64,000 bases of DNA from an archaeon (GCA_021786575.1 JAJYMY010000001.1:186001-250000); one strand, 5' to 3'. Positions 50,539 to 59,963 are shown, counted from the stretch's first letter. Numbers and translations: made by a program. Notes: a model not told the origin generated them from the letters alone.

Positions 50539-51255
50539 GTGCTCCCACGGGGCGTCTCAGTCACTTTGGTAGAGCCAACAGGCCCGGTCAACGTAGGCCA
50601 CGTGGCCAGGCTCGCGAAAAACTTCGGTGTCGAGAAGCTGTATCTTGTATCTCCCAAAGCTGATCTCTCAGTGGCCGCAATATATGCGTCACACGCTTCC
50701 GATGTCCTCGACAGGGCCTTAGTGACCACCTTCGATAAGGTGAGGGAAGAGAATGAGCTGTTGGTGGCTACTACCGCGGTCAGGGCATCGAAGAAGTCCA
50801 ACGTCATCCGCAGGATGGTGAGTCCAGACCGGCTTCACGCCTTGCTTTCGTCCACCCCCAGATCATCCCTGGTATTCGGGAGGGATACGACCGGGCTGAC
50901 CAATAATGAGATCAGGATGTGCGATGTTACGACCACCATCGACACCGGGCTTGAGTACAGGTCGCTCAATATAGGCCATGCGGTTGCCATAATACTATAC
51001 CTTGCTTCTCATGGACCCGCGAAGCGTCGGGCCCCCCAGAGCCGTAAGGCGAGGGAGGTGTTCGCGAAGAGCGTCGCGGACCTTGCGGCGGCGTCGATGG
51101 TCCCGAAACACAAGGCAGGGAGCGTGATGGAAGTGGGGAAGAGGATAGCAGCGACGTCCAGCATGACGGACGCCCAGCTCTACCTACTTTCCGGGATTGT
51201 TAGGAAGGCCCTGGCTGCCATCGAATCGACTCACGACCGGGGCTCGAAGACATAG
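50539..51255 (+). CDS. SPOUT-family RNA methyltransferase (TrmJ-like)
   Basis: 238 residues, start GTG. The SpoU-type knot is visible as VEPTGPVNVGHVARLAKNFG (about 11-30), LVFGRDTTGLTNNEIRMCD (about 114-132) and YRSLNIGHAVAIILY (about 143-157). The C-terminal extension is helical, as in TrmJ, which 2'-O-methylates position 32 of tRNA. It follows ksgA by 31 bp and overlaps the next, convergent methyltransferase by 25 bp. Exact target not decidable. Confidence 0.88.
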   Translation: MLPRGVSVTLVEPTGPVNVGHVARLAKNFGVEKLYLVSPKADLSVAAIYASHASDVLDRALVTTFDKVREENELLVATTAVRASKKSNVIRRMVSPDRLHALLSSTPRSSLVFGRDTTGLTNNEIRMCDVTTTIDTGLEYRSLNIGHAVAIILYLASHGPAKRRAPQSRKAREVFAKSVADLAAASMVPKHKAGSVMEVGKRIAATSSMTDAQLYLLSGIVRKALAAIESTHDRGSKT

Positions 51256-52412
51256 ACCGCCCTCTTCACCCACCTGGTGCTCTCGAATGATAACCTGACT
51301 GGATACTCGAAACCGACTGGTCCAGGCTGGTACATGCGCAGCCCCAGCCTCCTGCCGTCCAGGGTGAGAGCGACCTCGTCTCCGTCCATGGTTTCTATGA
51401 CTGGGACCACCACGACGATCCTCCCATCTGCCTGGACTGACTCGGCCATGGAAGACAGGGCGTCGTTGTAGACGTCCGCCGATTCGTGGATTAACGCCTC
51501 TGCGGTTGAGGTCTTTGGCCTAGCCGTCAGGCTCGGCAACAGGAGAGGCTCGGTGACTATGGCGTCAACCTTCGTCCCTCTGAGCATCCTCTGGAGCTCC
51601 CTCGCATCCCCTTTCCTGATATCGAATCCTCTGTCCGTGACTCCGCCGACAGCCCACCGCAGGTTCTCCCGCGACTCCTCTACGCGGCTTGCCTTCGAGT
51701 CTAGGCCTAGGCATCTTAGAGACTTCTTGAGCGCTTCCGCGAGTATGGTCCCGGAGCCACAGAAGGGGTCGAGGATGGACTGCCCTGGCTTCAAGCCTGC
51801 CAGGTTCAACAATGTCCGGGCAAGGCGTGGTGACAATGTGATTTCCGGTCGAGGGACAGGCCTGCGTGTCCCGCTCTGCCGCATGGCGGCGGAGTCAGGG
51901 ACCCAGACTGTTGGGCCCAGAGCGAACCCACCATGATAAGGAAAGGCGACGACATCAAGTGCGCCCCTGGTCAGAACTTGCTCAGACAGGAGCTCGTTTC
52001 CCTTCGGCCTGAGCAGCCTCGCCTTCCGGAGGCCACGGCTCCGAAGTCCGTCGAGCATGGATCGGACCATATCCTCGTAGTCGTCATCCCCGATCCCATA
52101 GGCACTGAGAGAGACGTTCGACTTCTCATCGAGATACATCGCCATCATGTCAGGGAGCGAACCTTGGCTCCCCGTAGGCGAGTCTAGAATCTCAGTCACG
52201 GGGGCGCACTTGTGCGCGCCCGAGAGGTCTCGGAGCCGGCCGAGGTCGAGCCTTGTTGTGTGGAGGACAGAAACACGTTCGACAGGTGCTTCGGCGCGCT
52301 TCACGGAACCTTCCAGCATGGAGCAGGCCTCGAGGACGGACAGCTTCCCGAAGGCAAGGACCATCGCGACGTCCCCAGCCTCCAAAAGAGAACCAGGAAG
52401 GAGGAAGGGCAT
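51231..52412 (-). CDS. Trm11/Trm-G10-like RNA methyltransferase
   Basis: 393 residues. An N-terminal region without clear motifs (THUMP-like) precedes the Rossmann core with KPGQSILDPFCGSGTILAEA (motif I, about 213-232) and GLDSKASRVEESRENLRWA. Motif IV reads VTEPLLLPSL in place of the usual D/N-PPY. Related archaeal tRNA m2G10 methyltransferases use (D/N)PPY, so either specificity or activity may differ. ATG 52412. Convergent with the SPOUT gene. Confidence 0.85.
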   Translation of the reverse strand: MPFLLPGSLLEAGDVAMVLAFGKLSVLEACSMLEGSVKRAEAPVERVSVLHTTRLDLGRLRDLSGAHKCAPVTEILDSPTGSQGSLPDMMAMYLDEKSNVSLSAYGIGDDDYEDMVRSMLDGLRSRGLRKARLLRPKGNELLSEQVLTRGALDVVAFPYHGGFALGPTVWVPDSAAMRQSGTRRPVPRPEITLSPRLARTLLNLAGLKPGQSILDPFCGSGTILAEALKKSLRCLGLDSKASRVEESRENLRWAVGGVTDRGFDIRKGDARELQRMLRGTKVDAIVTEPLLLPSLTARPKTSTAEALIHESADVYNDALSSMAESVQADGRIVVVVPVIETMDGDEVALTLDGRRLGLRMYQPGPVGFEYPVRLSFESTRWVKRAVYVFEPRS

Positions 52413-52639
52413 CTGTCCTGACTTTCAGCGGCACTGTATTAAGGGTGGACTTGTCTCACCTTCCGGTCCATTCGACAGAAAGGCGCGAGTGGAGACTTGG
52501 TTGGAGCTCCCGTCGGTGTCAGTGAGAAAAGAAGATTAGAAGCCTACGACCCGTTTTCGGGGTTCATCCAACTCCTCACCTGGCACGGTTGAAGCTTAAT
52601 TAGGGGTTACAGGGGCGCGGTCTTGAGAGGAAATCAGGC

Positions 52640-53167
52640 GTGCATGGGAAGAACTACCGGGTCATCCGAGGGATGGCTTACACTTCGAAGAAATTCGCGC
52701 CGGGGGCGCCGAACCCAAAGGTAGCGCGGTTCACAACCGGCAAGAGCAGGGCTGATTACGATCTGACTTTCAAGCTTGTCTCTGATGGCAGGGTCCAGAT
52801 AAGGCACAACGCCCTCGAAGCTGCCAGGGTCGCGGCCAGCAAGAAGGTAGCCCTGCTCGGAGAAGAGAATTTCCTGCTCAAGGTTGTGACATACCCGCAC
52901 TTGATACTCCGCGAGAACAAGATGATTGCTACGGCAGGCGCGGACCGCCTTCAGGAAGGGATGCGCAAAGCCTTTGGGAAGCCAATTGGCCTGGCAGCAC
53001 GGGTCGGAATCGGTAGCGTTGTGCTCGAGTTGAGCTTGAAGTCAGAGAACTACGAGAAAGGAAGGGAGGCCATGTGGGCAGCTGGGACGAAGCTCCCAAT
53101 GAAGACTCATGTTGACATAGTCCAACTGAGTAAACCTGTTGCGACGGAGCTCCGAGCAGCTTCCTGA
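52640..53167 (+). CDS. rpl10e: 50S ribosomal protein L10e (uL16)
   Basis: 175 residues, start GTG. NYRVIRGMAYTSKKFAPGAP, NALEAARVAASKKV, VVTYPHLILRENKMIATAGA (KMI is the tRNA-contact loop) and ADRLQEGMRKAFGKPIGLAA are all L10e signatures. It organises the P- and A-site cleft of the large subunit. Monocistronic; a GCTTAATTAGG box about 40 bases upstream (about 52594-52604) is the probable TATA element. Confidence 0.96.
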   Translation: MHGKNYRVIRGMAYTSKKFAPGAPNPKVARFTTGKSRADYDLTFKLVSDGRVQIRHNALEAARVAASKKVALLGEENFLLKVVTYPHLILRENKMIATAGADRLQEGMRKAFGKPIGLAARVGIGSVVLELSLKSENYEKGREAMWAAGTKLPMKTHVDIVQLSKPVATELRAAS

Positions 53168-53196
53168 CGGTCCCTGAACCATCGCTTCGACCAAGG

Positions 53197-53224
53197 AACA
53201 ACTTGCCTTGGTGGGCAGGTTGTT
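53197..53224. terminator. Hairpin between convergent genes
   Basis: AACAACTTGCC pairs with GGCAGGTTGTT over 11 bp (one G-T), with loop TTGGTG. It lies 30 bases after the L10e stop and before the oppositely oriented peptidase gene, so it may end transcription. There is no strong T run. Confidence 0.4.
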
Positions 53225-53410
53225 GCCGACCAAAACTCGTCCTCCAAACCCTGGACTTAATCCTAACCGGGGTATCACAGGCTCGGAGCCCATATGGTCC
53301 CGCCTGGGTTCGCCTGCCCTTTGTGGCGTACGCGCCTTCAGTAGAGACCACGCTCGGCATTGAAGGTGATACGGGTGAGCCTGCTGAAGAAACAAGCGGG
53401 CCCGAGAGGG

Positions 53411-55372
53411 TTACCAGACGCCGACCCTGCGCCTGGCAGCTGAGCCAGCCTTTTTCCTTGGAGGGAAGGCGCTATCGAAGGCCGGGTGATTTATGGCTGG
53501 AAGGACGGCCCTAAGCTTCCCCAACGAATGAGGGTCTATGGTGGTGCGCCTCCGTACCTCTTGTTCGGTCATCTTCTCCCCCCATATCTGGGCGTATGAT
53601 ACGAAGAAGCGCTGGTCTGGCGTCAGCCCGTCCTTCTTCGCCGGCGGGCGCGAGTGGGCAAGTCTCTCCTGCAATGCCTCGAATGCAAGGCTCACGCCGC
53701 CGAGGTCTGCTATGTTCTCCCCTAGTGTGAGCTTCCCGTTGGCGTGGAGCCCTGGAAGGACCTCAACTTTCTCGTAGGCCTTTATCACCGCTCCAGCCCT
53801 CTTTGCGAACTCCCTCTTGTCGTGGGGGGTCCACCAGTCCCTCATGTTCCCCTTGTCGTCATACTTTCTCCCCTGGTCGTCATAGCCGTGGGTAATCTCA
53901 TGGCCGATGACCACGCCGATGGCACCGTAGTTCACGGCGTCATCTGCCATATAGTCGTAGAATGGAGGTTGCAGGATGCCGGCAGGGAAGACTATCTCGT
54001 TCATCGTCTCGTCGAAGTACGCGTTCACCATGGAGGGGCTCATCTGCCACTCCTCCTTGTCAACCTCGGCTCCTGCCCTCTTCGCCAGCCTATCGAACTC
54101 GAAGGAGGCGGCTCTGAGGACGTTCCCTAAGTAGTCTCCGGGGTCGATTGCGACTGCTGAATAGTCGCGGAAGGTCAGCGGGTGGCCTATCTTCACTCTA
54201 AAGTTATGGAACTTCGCTAGGGCCTGCCGCTTGGTCTCATCCGACATCCACGGAAGACCCTCAAGCCTTTTCACGAACACCCTCCTTAGGTCGTCGACCA
54301 GGGCTTGGGCCCTGTGCCTAGCCTCCCCGGGGAAGTGTTCCTCCACGAAGAGCTTGCCGAGAGCCTCACCCACCATCGCGTCGATGGTTCTGATGGCGCG
54401 CTTCCATCGCAGCTCCGGCTCCTTTTGACCGGTGAGCTTCCTGCGGAAGAAGTCGAAGTTCTCCGCTTCAACTTCAGAATGAAGATATGGTGCCGCAGAA
54501 TGGATGACGTTCCAGCATAGGTAGGCCCTCCAGTCGTCGATGTTTCCTTCTTTGAGGATTCCGTCCAAGGCTTTGAAGAATTCAGGCTGCCCTACCACCA
54601 CGAATGGAAGCGCCGGGACTCCGGCGCCTGTCATGAATCGTGTGAGAGAAAGCGTAGGATAAATCGAATCGAGGCCTGAGACATTGAGGCGGTTGTAGTT
54701 CTTTTCCCTCTCACGCAGCTCAGCCCTCGACCTGCTTGTCTTGGCTAGAGCAGTCTCCACCTTCAAGACGGCGTCCGCCCAACGTCTGGCTTGCCTGTTG
54801 TCCACCCCTTTCAGCCTGAACATCCTCGCGACGTGAACGCGATATTGATCGCGGATCCTTGTGAAGTCCTTCGAGAGGTAATAGTCTCTGTCTGGGAGCG
54901 AAAGCCCGCCCTGCTCGAAGTAGAAGGCGTATACACCGCTCGCCTTGTCGTCTGGTTTCGAGAACGCGTGGAAGGCGGGTTCAATCCCTTGAATCTGGAG
55001 CTGGAGAATCGCCCCCACGACCTCCTCGGGCGTGCTGACCCCCTCGGTGAGGCTCCAGAGACGTTCGATGGGGCGGAACTTAGCTGACTCTATCTTCCTG
55101 GTGTCCATCGCGGACCTGTAGAATCGTCCGACCAAGCCAGCGACTGGGTCGCACCCCTCATCCATGCTCTCATCAGCGCACTTCGACGCAATGGCTCTGA
55201 GGAGCACCAGATTGCTCTCGTCCAACTCGTTGAAGGTGCCGTAGCGCGACTTGTCTGGTGGGAGCTTGTGTGTGTCGAGCCATCCCCCAACGGCGTACCG
55301 ATAGAAGTCGTCATGTGGGTCTGCGGACCTGTCCATGAACGCGACTGAAAACCTGCGCGGCTTAGACGCCAA
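53411..55372 (-). CDS. M13-family zinc metallopeptidase (neprilysin/PepO-like)
   Basis: 653 residues, start TTG (or ATG 55336). The N-terminal DDFYRYAVGGWLDTHKLPPD is the usual PepO opening. The catalytic part has AYFDETMNEIVFPAGILQPP, VVIGHEITHGYDDQGRKYDD (HExTH zinc site with catalytic Glu, about 505-509) and LTLGENIADLGGVSLA (third ligand Glu). No signal peptide, so it is cytoplasmic, unlike most animal relatives. It degrades oligopeptides. M13 enzymes are uncommon in archaea, so past transfer from bacteria is plausible. Confidence 0.93.
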   Translation of the reverse strand: MASKPRRFSVAFMDRSADPHDDFYRYAVGGWLDTHKLPPDKSRYGTFNELDESNLVLLRAIASKCADESMDEGCDPVAGLVGRFYRSAMDTRKIESAKFRPIERLWSLTEGVSTPEEVVGAILQLQIQGIEPAFHAFSKPDDKASGVYAFYFEQGGLSLPDRDYYLSKDFTRIRDQYRVHVARMFRLKGVDNRQARRWADAVLKVETALAKTSRSRAELREREKNYNRLNVSGLDSIYPTLSLTRFMTGAGVPALPFVVVGQPEFFKALDGILKEGNIDDWRAYLCWNVIHSAAPYLHSEVEAENFDFFRRKLTGQKEPELRWKRAIRTIDAMVGEALGKLFVEEHFPGEARHRAQALVDDLRRVFVKRLEGLPWMSDETKRQALAKFHNFRVKIGHPLTFRDYSAVAIDPGDYLGNVLRAASFEFDRLAKRAGAEVDKEEWQMSPSMVNAYFDETMNEIVFPAGILQPPFYDYMADDAVNYGAIGVVIGHEITHGYDDQGRKYDDKGNMRDWWTPHDKREFAKRAGAVIKAYEKVEVLPGLHANGKLTLGENIADLGGVSLAFEALQERLAHSRPPAKKDGLTPDQRFFVSYAQIWGEKMTEQEVRRRTTIDPHSLGKLRAVLPAINHPAFDSAFPPRKKAGSAARRRVGVW

Positions 55373-55484
55373 TTGCTGGCTCCAACCGGGGAGGGATAGC
55401 GACTGTTAATCGTTTGGGAACCTGGGTAAGAATCAGTAACACGGCAACACAGCTAAAGAGGGGGAAGCACGGCACGGGCTCTCG

Positions 55485-57089
55485 TTGCCGGAGATAGAGA
55501 TCAGGAACCTCACATTCACCTATGAGAACAGGGCAACCCCGGCTCTCCAGGACGTTAGCCTCAGCGTGGAGAAGGGAGAATTCATCCTAGTGGCTGGTCA
55601 AAGCGGCTGCGGGAAGTCGACCCTCCTTAAGTGCCTGAACGGATTAATCCCGCACAGGTACGTAGGTAACTACGCTGGCGAGGTGAGGGTTTCTGGGCAG
55701 GTCGTCATGGCGTCGAATCTCCTTGAGCTAGGTCTCAAGGTAGGGACAGTCATGCAGGAGGTCGAAAAGCAAGTCGTGTCCCCTGTCGTCGAAGACGAGA
55801 TAGCATTCGGGCCATCCAATCTCGCGCTCCCCAGGGACAAAATCGAAGAAAGGGTACACGATGCTGCTTCCTCTCTGGGCCTAGAAGAGTTGAGGAGGCG
55901 TTCCACCTATGCCCTATCTGGAGGTCAGAAACAGAAGGTCGCTATCGCTGACATCATCTCAATGGAGCCTTCGATAGTGCTCTTCGACGAGCCTCTTGCC
56001 AACCTGGACTCACAAGGGGTCGAGATGATGCAAGATGCCTTCAGGAAGATGTCGCGGTCGGGGAAGACGGTGGTGGTGGCAGAGCACAGGACCGAGGAAG
56101 TACTGAAAGCGGGTCCAAGAAGGGTGGTGGTCATGGTTGATGGGCGGATAGCTGCCGACAGCGGTGACCCGACGGTGCTTGTCAAGTTCGCTGATGCCCT
56201 CAAAGTCCCCGCGGAGTATCTCATCCAGGGAGGACATGGGCATCATGGGCCAGTGCTGAGGAAGCCAGCGGGCGCCGAAGGCGAGCCGATTGTCAAGTGC
56301 ATTGATGTAGTGGCAGAATATCCGGGGGGAGTAAGGGCGCTGGACGGGGTCTCTATCGAAATCAAGCGAGGGGAGAGGATAGCCCTCCTCGGGAACAACG
56401 GAGCGGGGAAATCGACCCTGGCACTCGCGCTTACGGGGATATTGAAGCCGACCTCGGGGTCGATTCTCTTGAGAGGACGAGACTCAAAGGGGCTGGCGGT
56501 CTCAGACGTCGCGAAGACTATCGCAGTAGTCTTCCAGAGCCCGTTCCTGATGCTCTTCTCGCGGACCGTCAGGGAGGAACTCGCTTTCGGACCGAAGAAC
56601 ATCGGCATAGAGAAAGCAGATGTCCCTGGGATTGTCACCGAGACAGCCAGGGAGTGTGGCGTGGAGCACCTGCTCGATGGCTCCCCGTTCGCGACGAGCT
56701 TTGGCGAGAAGAAGCGCGTGTGCGTGGCTTCCGTCTTATCCATGAGACCAGAGTGCATCATACTTGATGAGCCCACCGCAGGTCAGGACTACGCCAACTG
56801 TGCCCGTTTCATGGACTTCGTCAACTCGGTGCAGAGCGCGAAGTCGTTCATAGTGATCACCCACGACCCCGACCTCGCTATTGACTATACCGACAGAACT
56901 GTGGTTATGCACGGAGGGAAGGTCATTGCCGACGGACCTACGAAGGAAGTTCTTGCAGAGGAGAAGGTACTGAGCGAGGCGGCTATACGTGAGACCTCGC
57001 TGATATCCCTATCAAAGAAAGTTACCGGCGGAAGAACCGTGCTTACGACAGCTGAGCTTCTCGCGGCGTCCGCATCTAAGCCAGCTTGA
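55485..57089 (+). CDS. ecfA: ECF transporter ATPase, two fused ABC domains
   Basis: 534 residues, start TTG. Domain 1 (about 1-250) has AGQSGCGKSTLLK (Walker A), a Q-loop after TVMQEVEKQ, LSGGQKQKVAIADI and LFDEPLANLD. Domain 2 (about 268-520) has LGNNGAGKSTLAL, FQSPFLMLF, TSFGEKKRVCVASV and ILDEPTAGQD. One polypeptide thus supplies both ATPases that energise an ECF transporter, as in YkoD-type proteins. The S and T genes follow; a 96-bp gap with its own TATA-like box separates the first from the S gene. Confidence 0.93.
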   Translation: MPEIEIRNLTFTYENRATPALQDVSLSVEKGEFILVAGQSGCGKSTLLKCLNGLIPHRYVGNYAGEVRVSGQVVMASNLLELGLKVGTVMQEVEKQVVSPVVEDEIAFGPSNLALPRDKIEERVHDAASSLGLEELRRRSTYALSGGQKQKVAIADIISMEPSIVLFDEPLANLDSQGVEMMQDAFRKMSRSGKTVVVAEHRTEEVLKAGPRRVVVMVDGRIAADSGDPTVLVKFADALKVPAEYLIQGGHGHHGPVLRKPAGAEGEPIVKCIDVVAEYPGGVRALDGVSIEIKRGERIALLGNNGAGKSTLALALTGILKPTSGSILLRGRDSKGLAVSDVAKTIAVVFQSPFLMLFSRTVREELAFGPKNIGIEKADVPGIVTETARECGVEHLLDGSPFATSFGEKKRVCVASVLSMRPECIILDEPTAGQDYANCARFMDFVNSVQSAKSFIVITHDPDLAIDYTDRTVVMHGGKVIADGPTKEVLAEEKVLSEAAIRETSLISLSKKVTGGRTVLTTAELLAASASKPA

Positions 57090-57185
57090 AGTATCGCGCA
57101 ACCATCGCGCGTCTATTCCTATGCGAATAACCTACTCAATAGCATTGATAAAGGTATACATTAGAACCGGTACGAGCGATTCAAA

Positions 57186-57788
57186 ATGCCAGAACAAGCG
57201 CCCAGCACGGCTCCCGGGCCCGTTTCGATTGCACGGAAAGAGTCCTTGTTCTCGACAAAGAACCTCGTCGCAACAGCCATTGGAATAGCACTCTACGCTG
57301 CGCTAACGATTCCGTTTAACGTATTCACTATCCCTGGGGTGTATGACGTAGCCATAAGGCCTACTGTCGCAATCCCCATCGTATTCGGATTCATCTTCGG
57401 CCCTGTGGCGGGGTTCTTCTCTGGGTTCATAGGCAACATCCTCTCGGACCAACTTTCCTTTGGGGCATTCTTCTGGAACTGGGATTTGGGGAACGGTCTG
57501 ATTGGGCTTATCCCAGCTATCGGCTATTACGCCATCAAGAAGTCTGATTGGGCGAAGACGAGGGGGCTGGCTGCCAGCGCGATTCTTGCTATTGCTGCGT
57601 CAGTCATAGGCATTGGATTCTCCGCGCTCACCGATTTCATCTTCCAAATCGGATTGACCACTGTGGGAGCGGCGGTGGCCGAGTTCATCCCCGCTGCTGT
57701 CACCGACGCCATCAATGGGGCTATCATCGCGCCGATACTGATTTACACCTACGTGAGATCGACGGCCGGAAGGGCTCGTAGGCTGTAA
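57186..57788 (+). CDS. ECF transporter S (substrate-binding) component
   Basis: 200 residues with six membrane helices: VATAIGIALYAALTIPFNVF, then RPTVAIPIVFGFIFGPVAGF, the IGNILSDQLSFGAFFWNWD loop, and LGNGLIGLIPAIGYYAI. These are the R-P-x-V, G-P-x-x-G and N-W-x-x-G-N-G motifs of ECF S components that bind vitamins. The cargo (HMP, thiamine or another cofactor) is not clear. Start ATG 57186 behind GATAAAGGTATACATTA about 35-50 bases upstream. It is encoded between its ATPase and T subunit. Confidence 0.88.
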   Translation: MPEQAPSTAPGPVSIARKESLFSTKNLVATAIGIALYAALTIPFNVFTIPGVYDVAIRPTVAIPIVFGFIFGPVAGFFSGFIGNILSDQLSFGAFFWNWDLGNGLIGLIPAIGYYAIKKSDWAKTRGLAASAILAIAASVIGIGFSALTDFIFQIGLTTVGAAVAEFIPAAVTDAINGAIIAPILIYTYVRSTAGRARRL

Positions 57789-57795
57789 CCTTTCG

Positions 57796-58602
57796 ATGAT
57801 TTACCTGCGGTATTCACAGGGCGACACCCTCCTTCACAGGCTAGACCCTCGGGCGAAGCTTTTGATTCTCCTGTTCTTCATATTCGTTGAACTGGCATTC
57901 AGGGACGTCAGGATAATCTTCATCCCCTTTGTCGCCGCGCTGATCCTCTACCTCGCAGCGAAGATACCGTTCAGGGAGGTAAAGGGGACGTGGAGGTTCA
58001 TAATCCTCCTGATTGTAATCATAGGGGGAATAAACGGCGTCTTCCTCTTCGCCTTCCCTGGGCCGAACGTGCATGTCATAGGTCGCTATTGGATATTCAC
58101 AATCACCATCGAAGGCATCTCGGCGGCGTCAGCGGCGATACTAAAGCTCCTCGCGGTGGCTGTGGTGACTGTGACTATGGTATTGACGACTGACCCTTCG
58201 CTCTACGGGCCTTCCCTCGCCAAGATAGGCGTCCCATACAAAGGGGCCTACGTGTTCGACCTGGCCATGAGATACCTCCCAGCTTATGTGAACGACCTAG
58301 AGACGACCCTGAACGCACAAATGGCTCGAGGTTACAGGACAAAGGGCGGGAAGAACGTATTCGCCACAATCATCAATACCATCCCCCTGATCATCCCTGT
58401 CTCGATTAACGCGATGCTGTCGGTCTATGAGGTGGCTGACGCGATGGAGCTGAGAGCCTTTGGGGCGAAAAGTCATCGGACATGGTTTAGGACCGTCGCG
58501 TTCAAGAGGGAAGACTATGCTGTGGTGGCAGCCGTTGGGGTTGCGCTCGTTGCGTTCATCTACCTCAGGGTGCTCTATCCAGGTATCTGGGTCCCGGCGT
58601 AG
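57796..58602 (+). CDS. ecfT: ECF transporter T (transmembrane coupling) component
   Basis: 268 residues with five or six membrane helices. DTLLHRLDPRAKLLILLFF at the N-terminus is the usual EcfT opening. The coupling helices carry NAQMARGYR (about 174-182) and DAMELRAFGAK (about 215-225), the Arg-Gly/Arg-Xaa-Gly motifs that insert into the ATPases. It links EcfA to the S components. It follows the S gene by 7 bp and ends the operon. Confidence 0.93.
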   Translation: MIYLRYSQGDTLLHRLDPRAKLLILLFFIFVELAFRDVRIIFIPFVAALILYLAAKIPFREVKGTWRFIILLIVIIGGINGVFLFAFPGPNVHVIGRYWIFTITIEGISAASAAILKLLAVAVVTVTMVLTTDPSLYGPSLAKIGVPYKGAYVFDLAMRYLPAYVNDLETTLNAQMARGYRTKGGKNVFATIINTIPLIIPVSINAMLSVYEVADAMELRAFGAKSHRTWFRTVAFKREDYAVVAAVGVALVAFIYLRVLYPGIWVPA

Positions 58603-58666
58603 GGACGGCGGCGAAAGGGTAGAGAAACTGGACACCCTTAACTAGCCCAGTAGTGTAGACGACCGA

Positions 58667-58846
58667 ATGCCTAGGATAGAAATCTACGAAGGATCACAGA
58701 AGGTCGCGGATGTAGGTCTCCCGGAGAAGAAATTCAGCACCGGTTCCGTCGGCTATTGGGCCAGCCAAAAGTTGGAGATAAACGGGAAGAGGTACCAGGC
58801 TCAGTTCCAGCTCGTCGAGATCGGTTCAAAGCAGCAGAAAGAATAA
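58667..58846 (+). CDS. Small conserved-looking hypothetical protein
   Basis: 59 residues from ATG 58667. The protein opens PRIEIYEGSQKVADVGLPEK, continues KFSTGSVGYWASQKLEINGK, and ends RYQAQFQLVEIGSKQQKE, a compact all-beta sequence with no Cys and no membrane helix. I take it as a real gene because it has a clean start, a coding-like strand pattern and normal composition. From memory, similar small proteins occur in Thaumarchaeota; this is not verified. It is convergent with the dehydrogenase by 9 bp. Confidence 0.6.
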   Translation: MPRIEIYEGSQKVADVGLPEKKFSTGSVGYWASQKLEINGKRYQAQFQLVEIGSKQQKE

Positions 58847-58855
58847 GCGCTTGGA

Positions 58856-59860
58856 CTAGAGTAAGGCGGACGGTAGCGTCATGTCCTTCATAGTATAGAG
58901 CCCCGGCGTGAAGGCCACCACCTTGGGGGCCATGTTGACAAGCATTGCCACCGTGCCATGATCTCCGTGCACGCATGGACTTATCCTGCAGTTCACGGGT
59001 GGCACTCCGTCGACTTCGATTTGGTCGTACTCCTCCTCCGAGCCGACATAAGCAGCGAAGTTCAACTGTATTCGGACGCCCCCGCCAACCAGGCCCCGAG
59101 CCACTTGTTTCACTCCCGCCACGTCGCCCTGCTTTATCCTGACATAGCCTGCGTCGGTGGCAGCTTCGGCGATTACTGGTTCCACACCGCCTACCTCGAT
59201 TCTGTCCAACTTCCATCCTAGAGCGTCCGCCAGCATGGAAATCGACTGCTCGAGCCCGACGTGGCCCGAGATCCTCTTGTCACTGATGGCGGCCATGAAT
59301 TCAGCCTTGCTCATGCCCGCCCCGACTTTCTTTTGAAATGGGACGCGCCTGGAGGCCGCGTTCATCCGTCTAGAGACCGTAATCCTCCTGATGCTCTTGC
59401 ATGGAGCCGTGAGCGCGATTGGGAGGGCGTCCATGAGAAAGCCAGGGTTTATGCCAGTCCCTAGGATCGTCGCCCCGTTCTTCTTCGCCTGTAGGTCGAT
59501 TTTGGTGGACAGCTCCTTGTCAACGGCGTAAGGGTAAGAGAGCTCCTCGCAGGAGGAGACCACGTCCACACCATGGGAGAGGATGGATTCGAGCTGAGGA
59601 TATGCTGACTTTAGGTAACTAGAAGTGGTATGGATGGCCACGTCGGCGTCTTTCAAAGCAGCTCCGAGGTCGTTGGTGACTTTCACCCCTGCAGGATGGT
59701 CGAGCCCTACTACTTTCCCGACATCCTTCCCAATCTTCGCGGGGTCTATGTCGAACGCCCCAACTAACTCCATTCGCTGCCTCTTCTCCTCCAAGATGAA
59801 CTTCGCGGCCGCACTCCCGATGACCCCCACCCCGAACGACGCCACTTTGATGTTGCCCAT
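58856..59860 (-). CDS. DapB-like NAD(P)-dependent dehydrogenase
   Basis: 334 residues. The N-terminal Rossmann fold begins IKVASFGVGVIGSAAAKFIL (G-x-G-x-I-G, about 10-15), with AFDIDPAKIGKDVG closing the cofactor site and IHTTSSYLKSAYPQLESIL, VVSSCEELSYPY and GTGINPGFLMDALP. This is the pattern of dihydrodipicolinate-reductase-like enzymes such as 2,4-diaminopentanoate dehydrogenase. No lysine or ornithine genes are adjacent, so the substrate is open. ATG 59860. Confidence 0.8.
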   Translation of the reverse strand: MGNIKVASFGVGVIGSAAAKFILEEKRQRMELVGAFDIDPAKIGKDVGKVVGLDHPAGVKVTNDLGAALKDADVAIHTTSSYLKSAYPQLESILSHGVDVVSSCEELSYPYAVDKELSTKIDLQAKKNGATILGTGINPGFLMDALPIALTAPCKSIRRITVSRRMNAASRRVPFQKKVGAGMSKAEFMAAISDKRISGHVGLEQSISMLADALGWKLDRIEVGGVEPVIAEAATDAGYVRIKQGDVAGVKQVARGLVGGGVRIQLNFAAYVGSEEEYDQIEVDGVPPVNCRISPCVHGDHGTVAMLVNMAPKVVAFTPGLYTMKDMTLPSALL

Positions 59861-59963
59861 GGCGGAGACTGCTCCAATCCCTCTGATTTTAAGGGCTATT
59901 CCTAATCGGTATCCTTGGAGGATTGTTCAAAAGCCTCCCTCTTAGCTCGACGCGAGGGATTCG

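Noticed and set aside
56690-56715. Degenerate ABC signature in the second EcfA domain (TSFGEKKR)
   Set aside because: LSFGEK/Q-type signatures are normal in EcfA/CbiO proteins; only the first residue differs.
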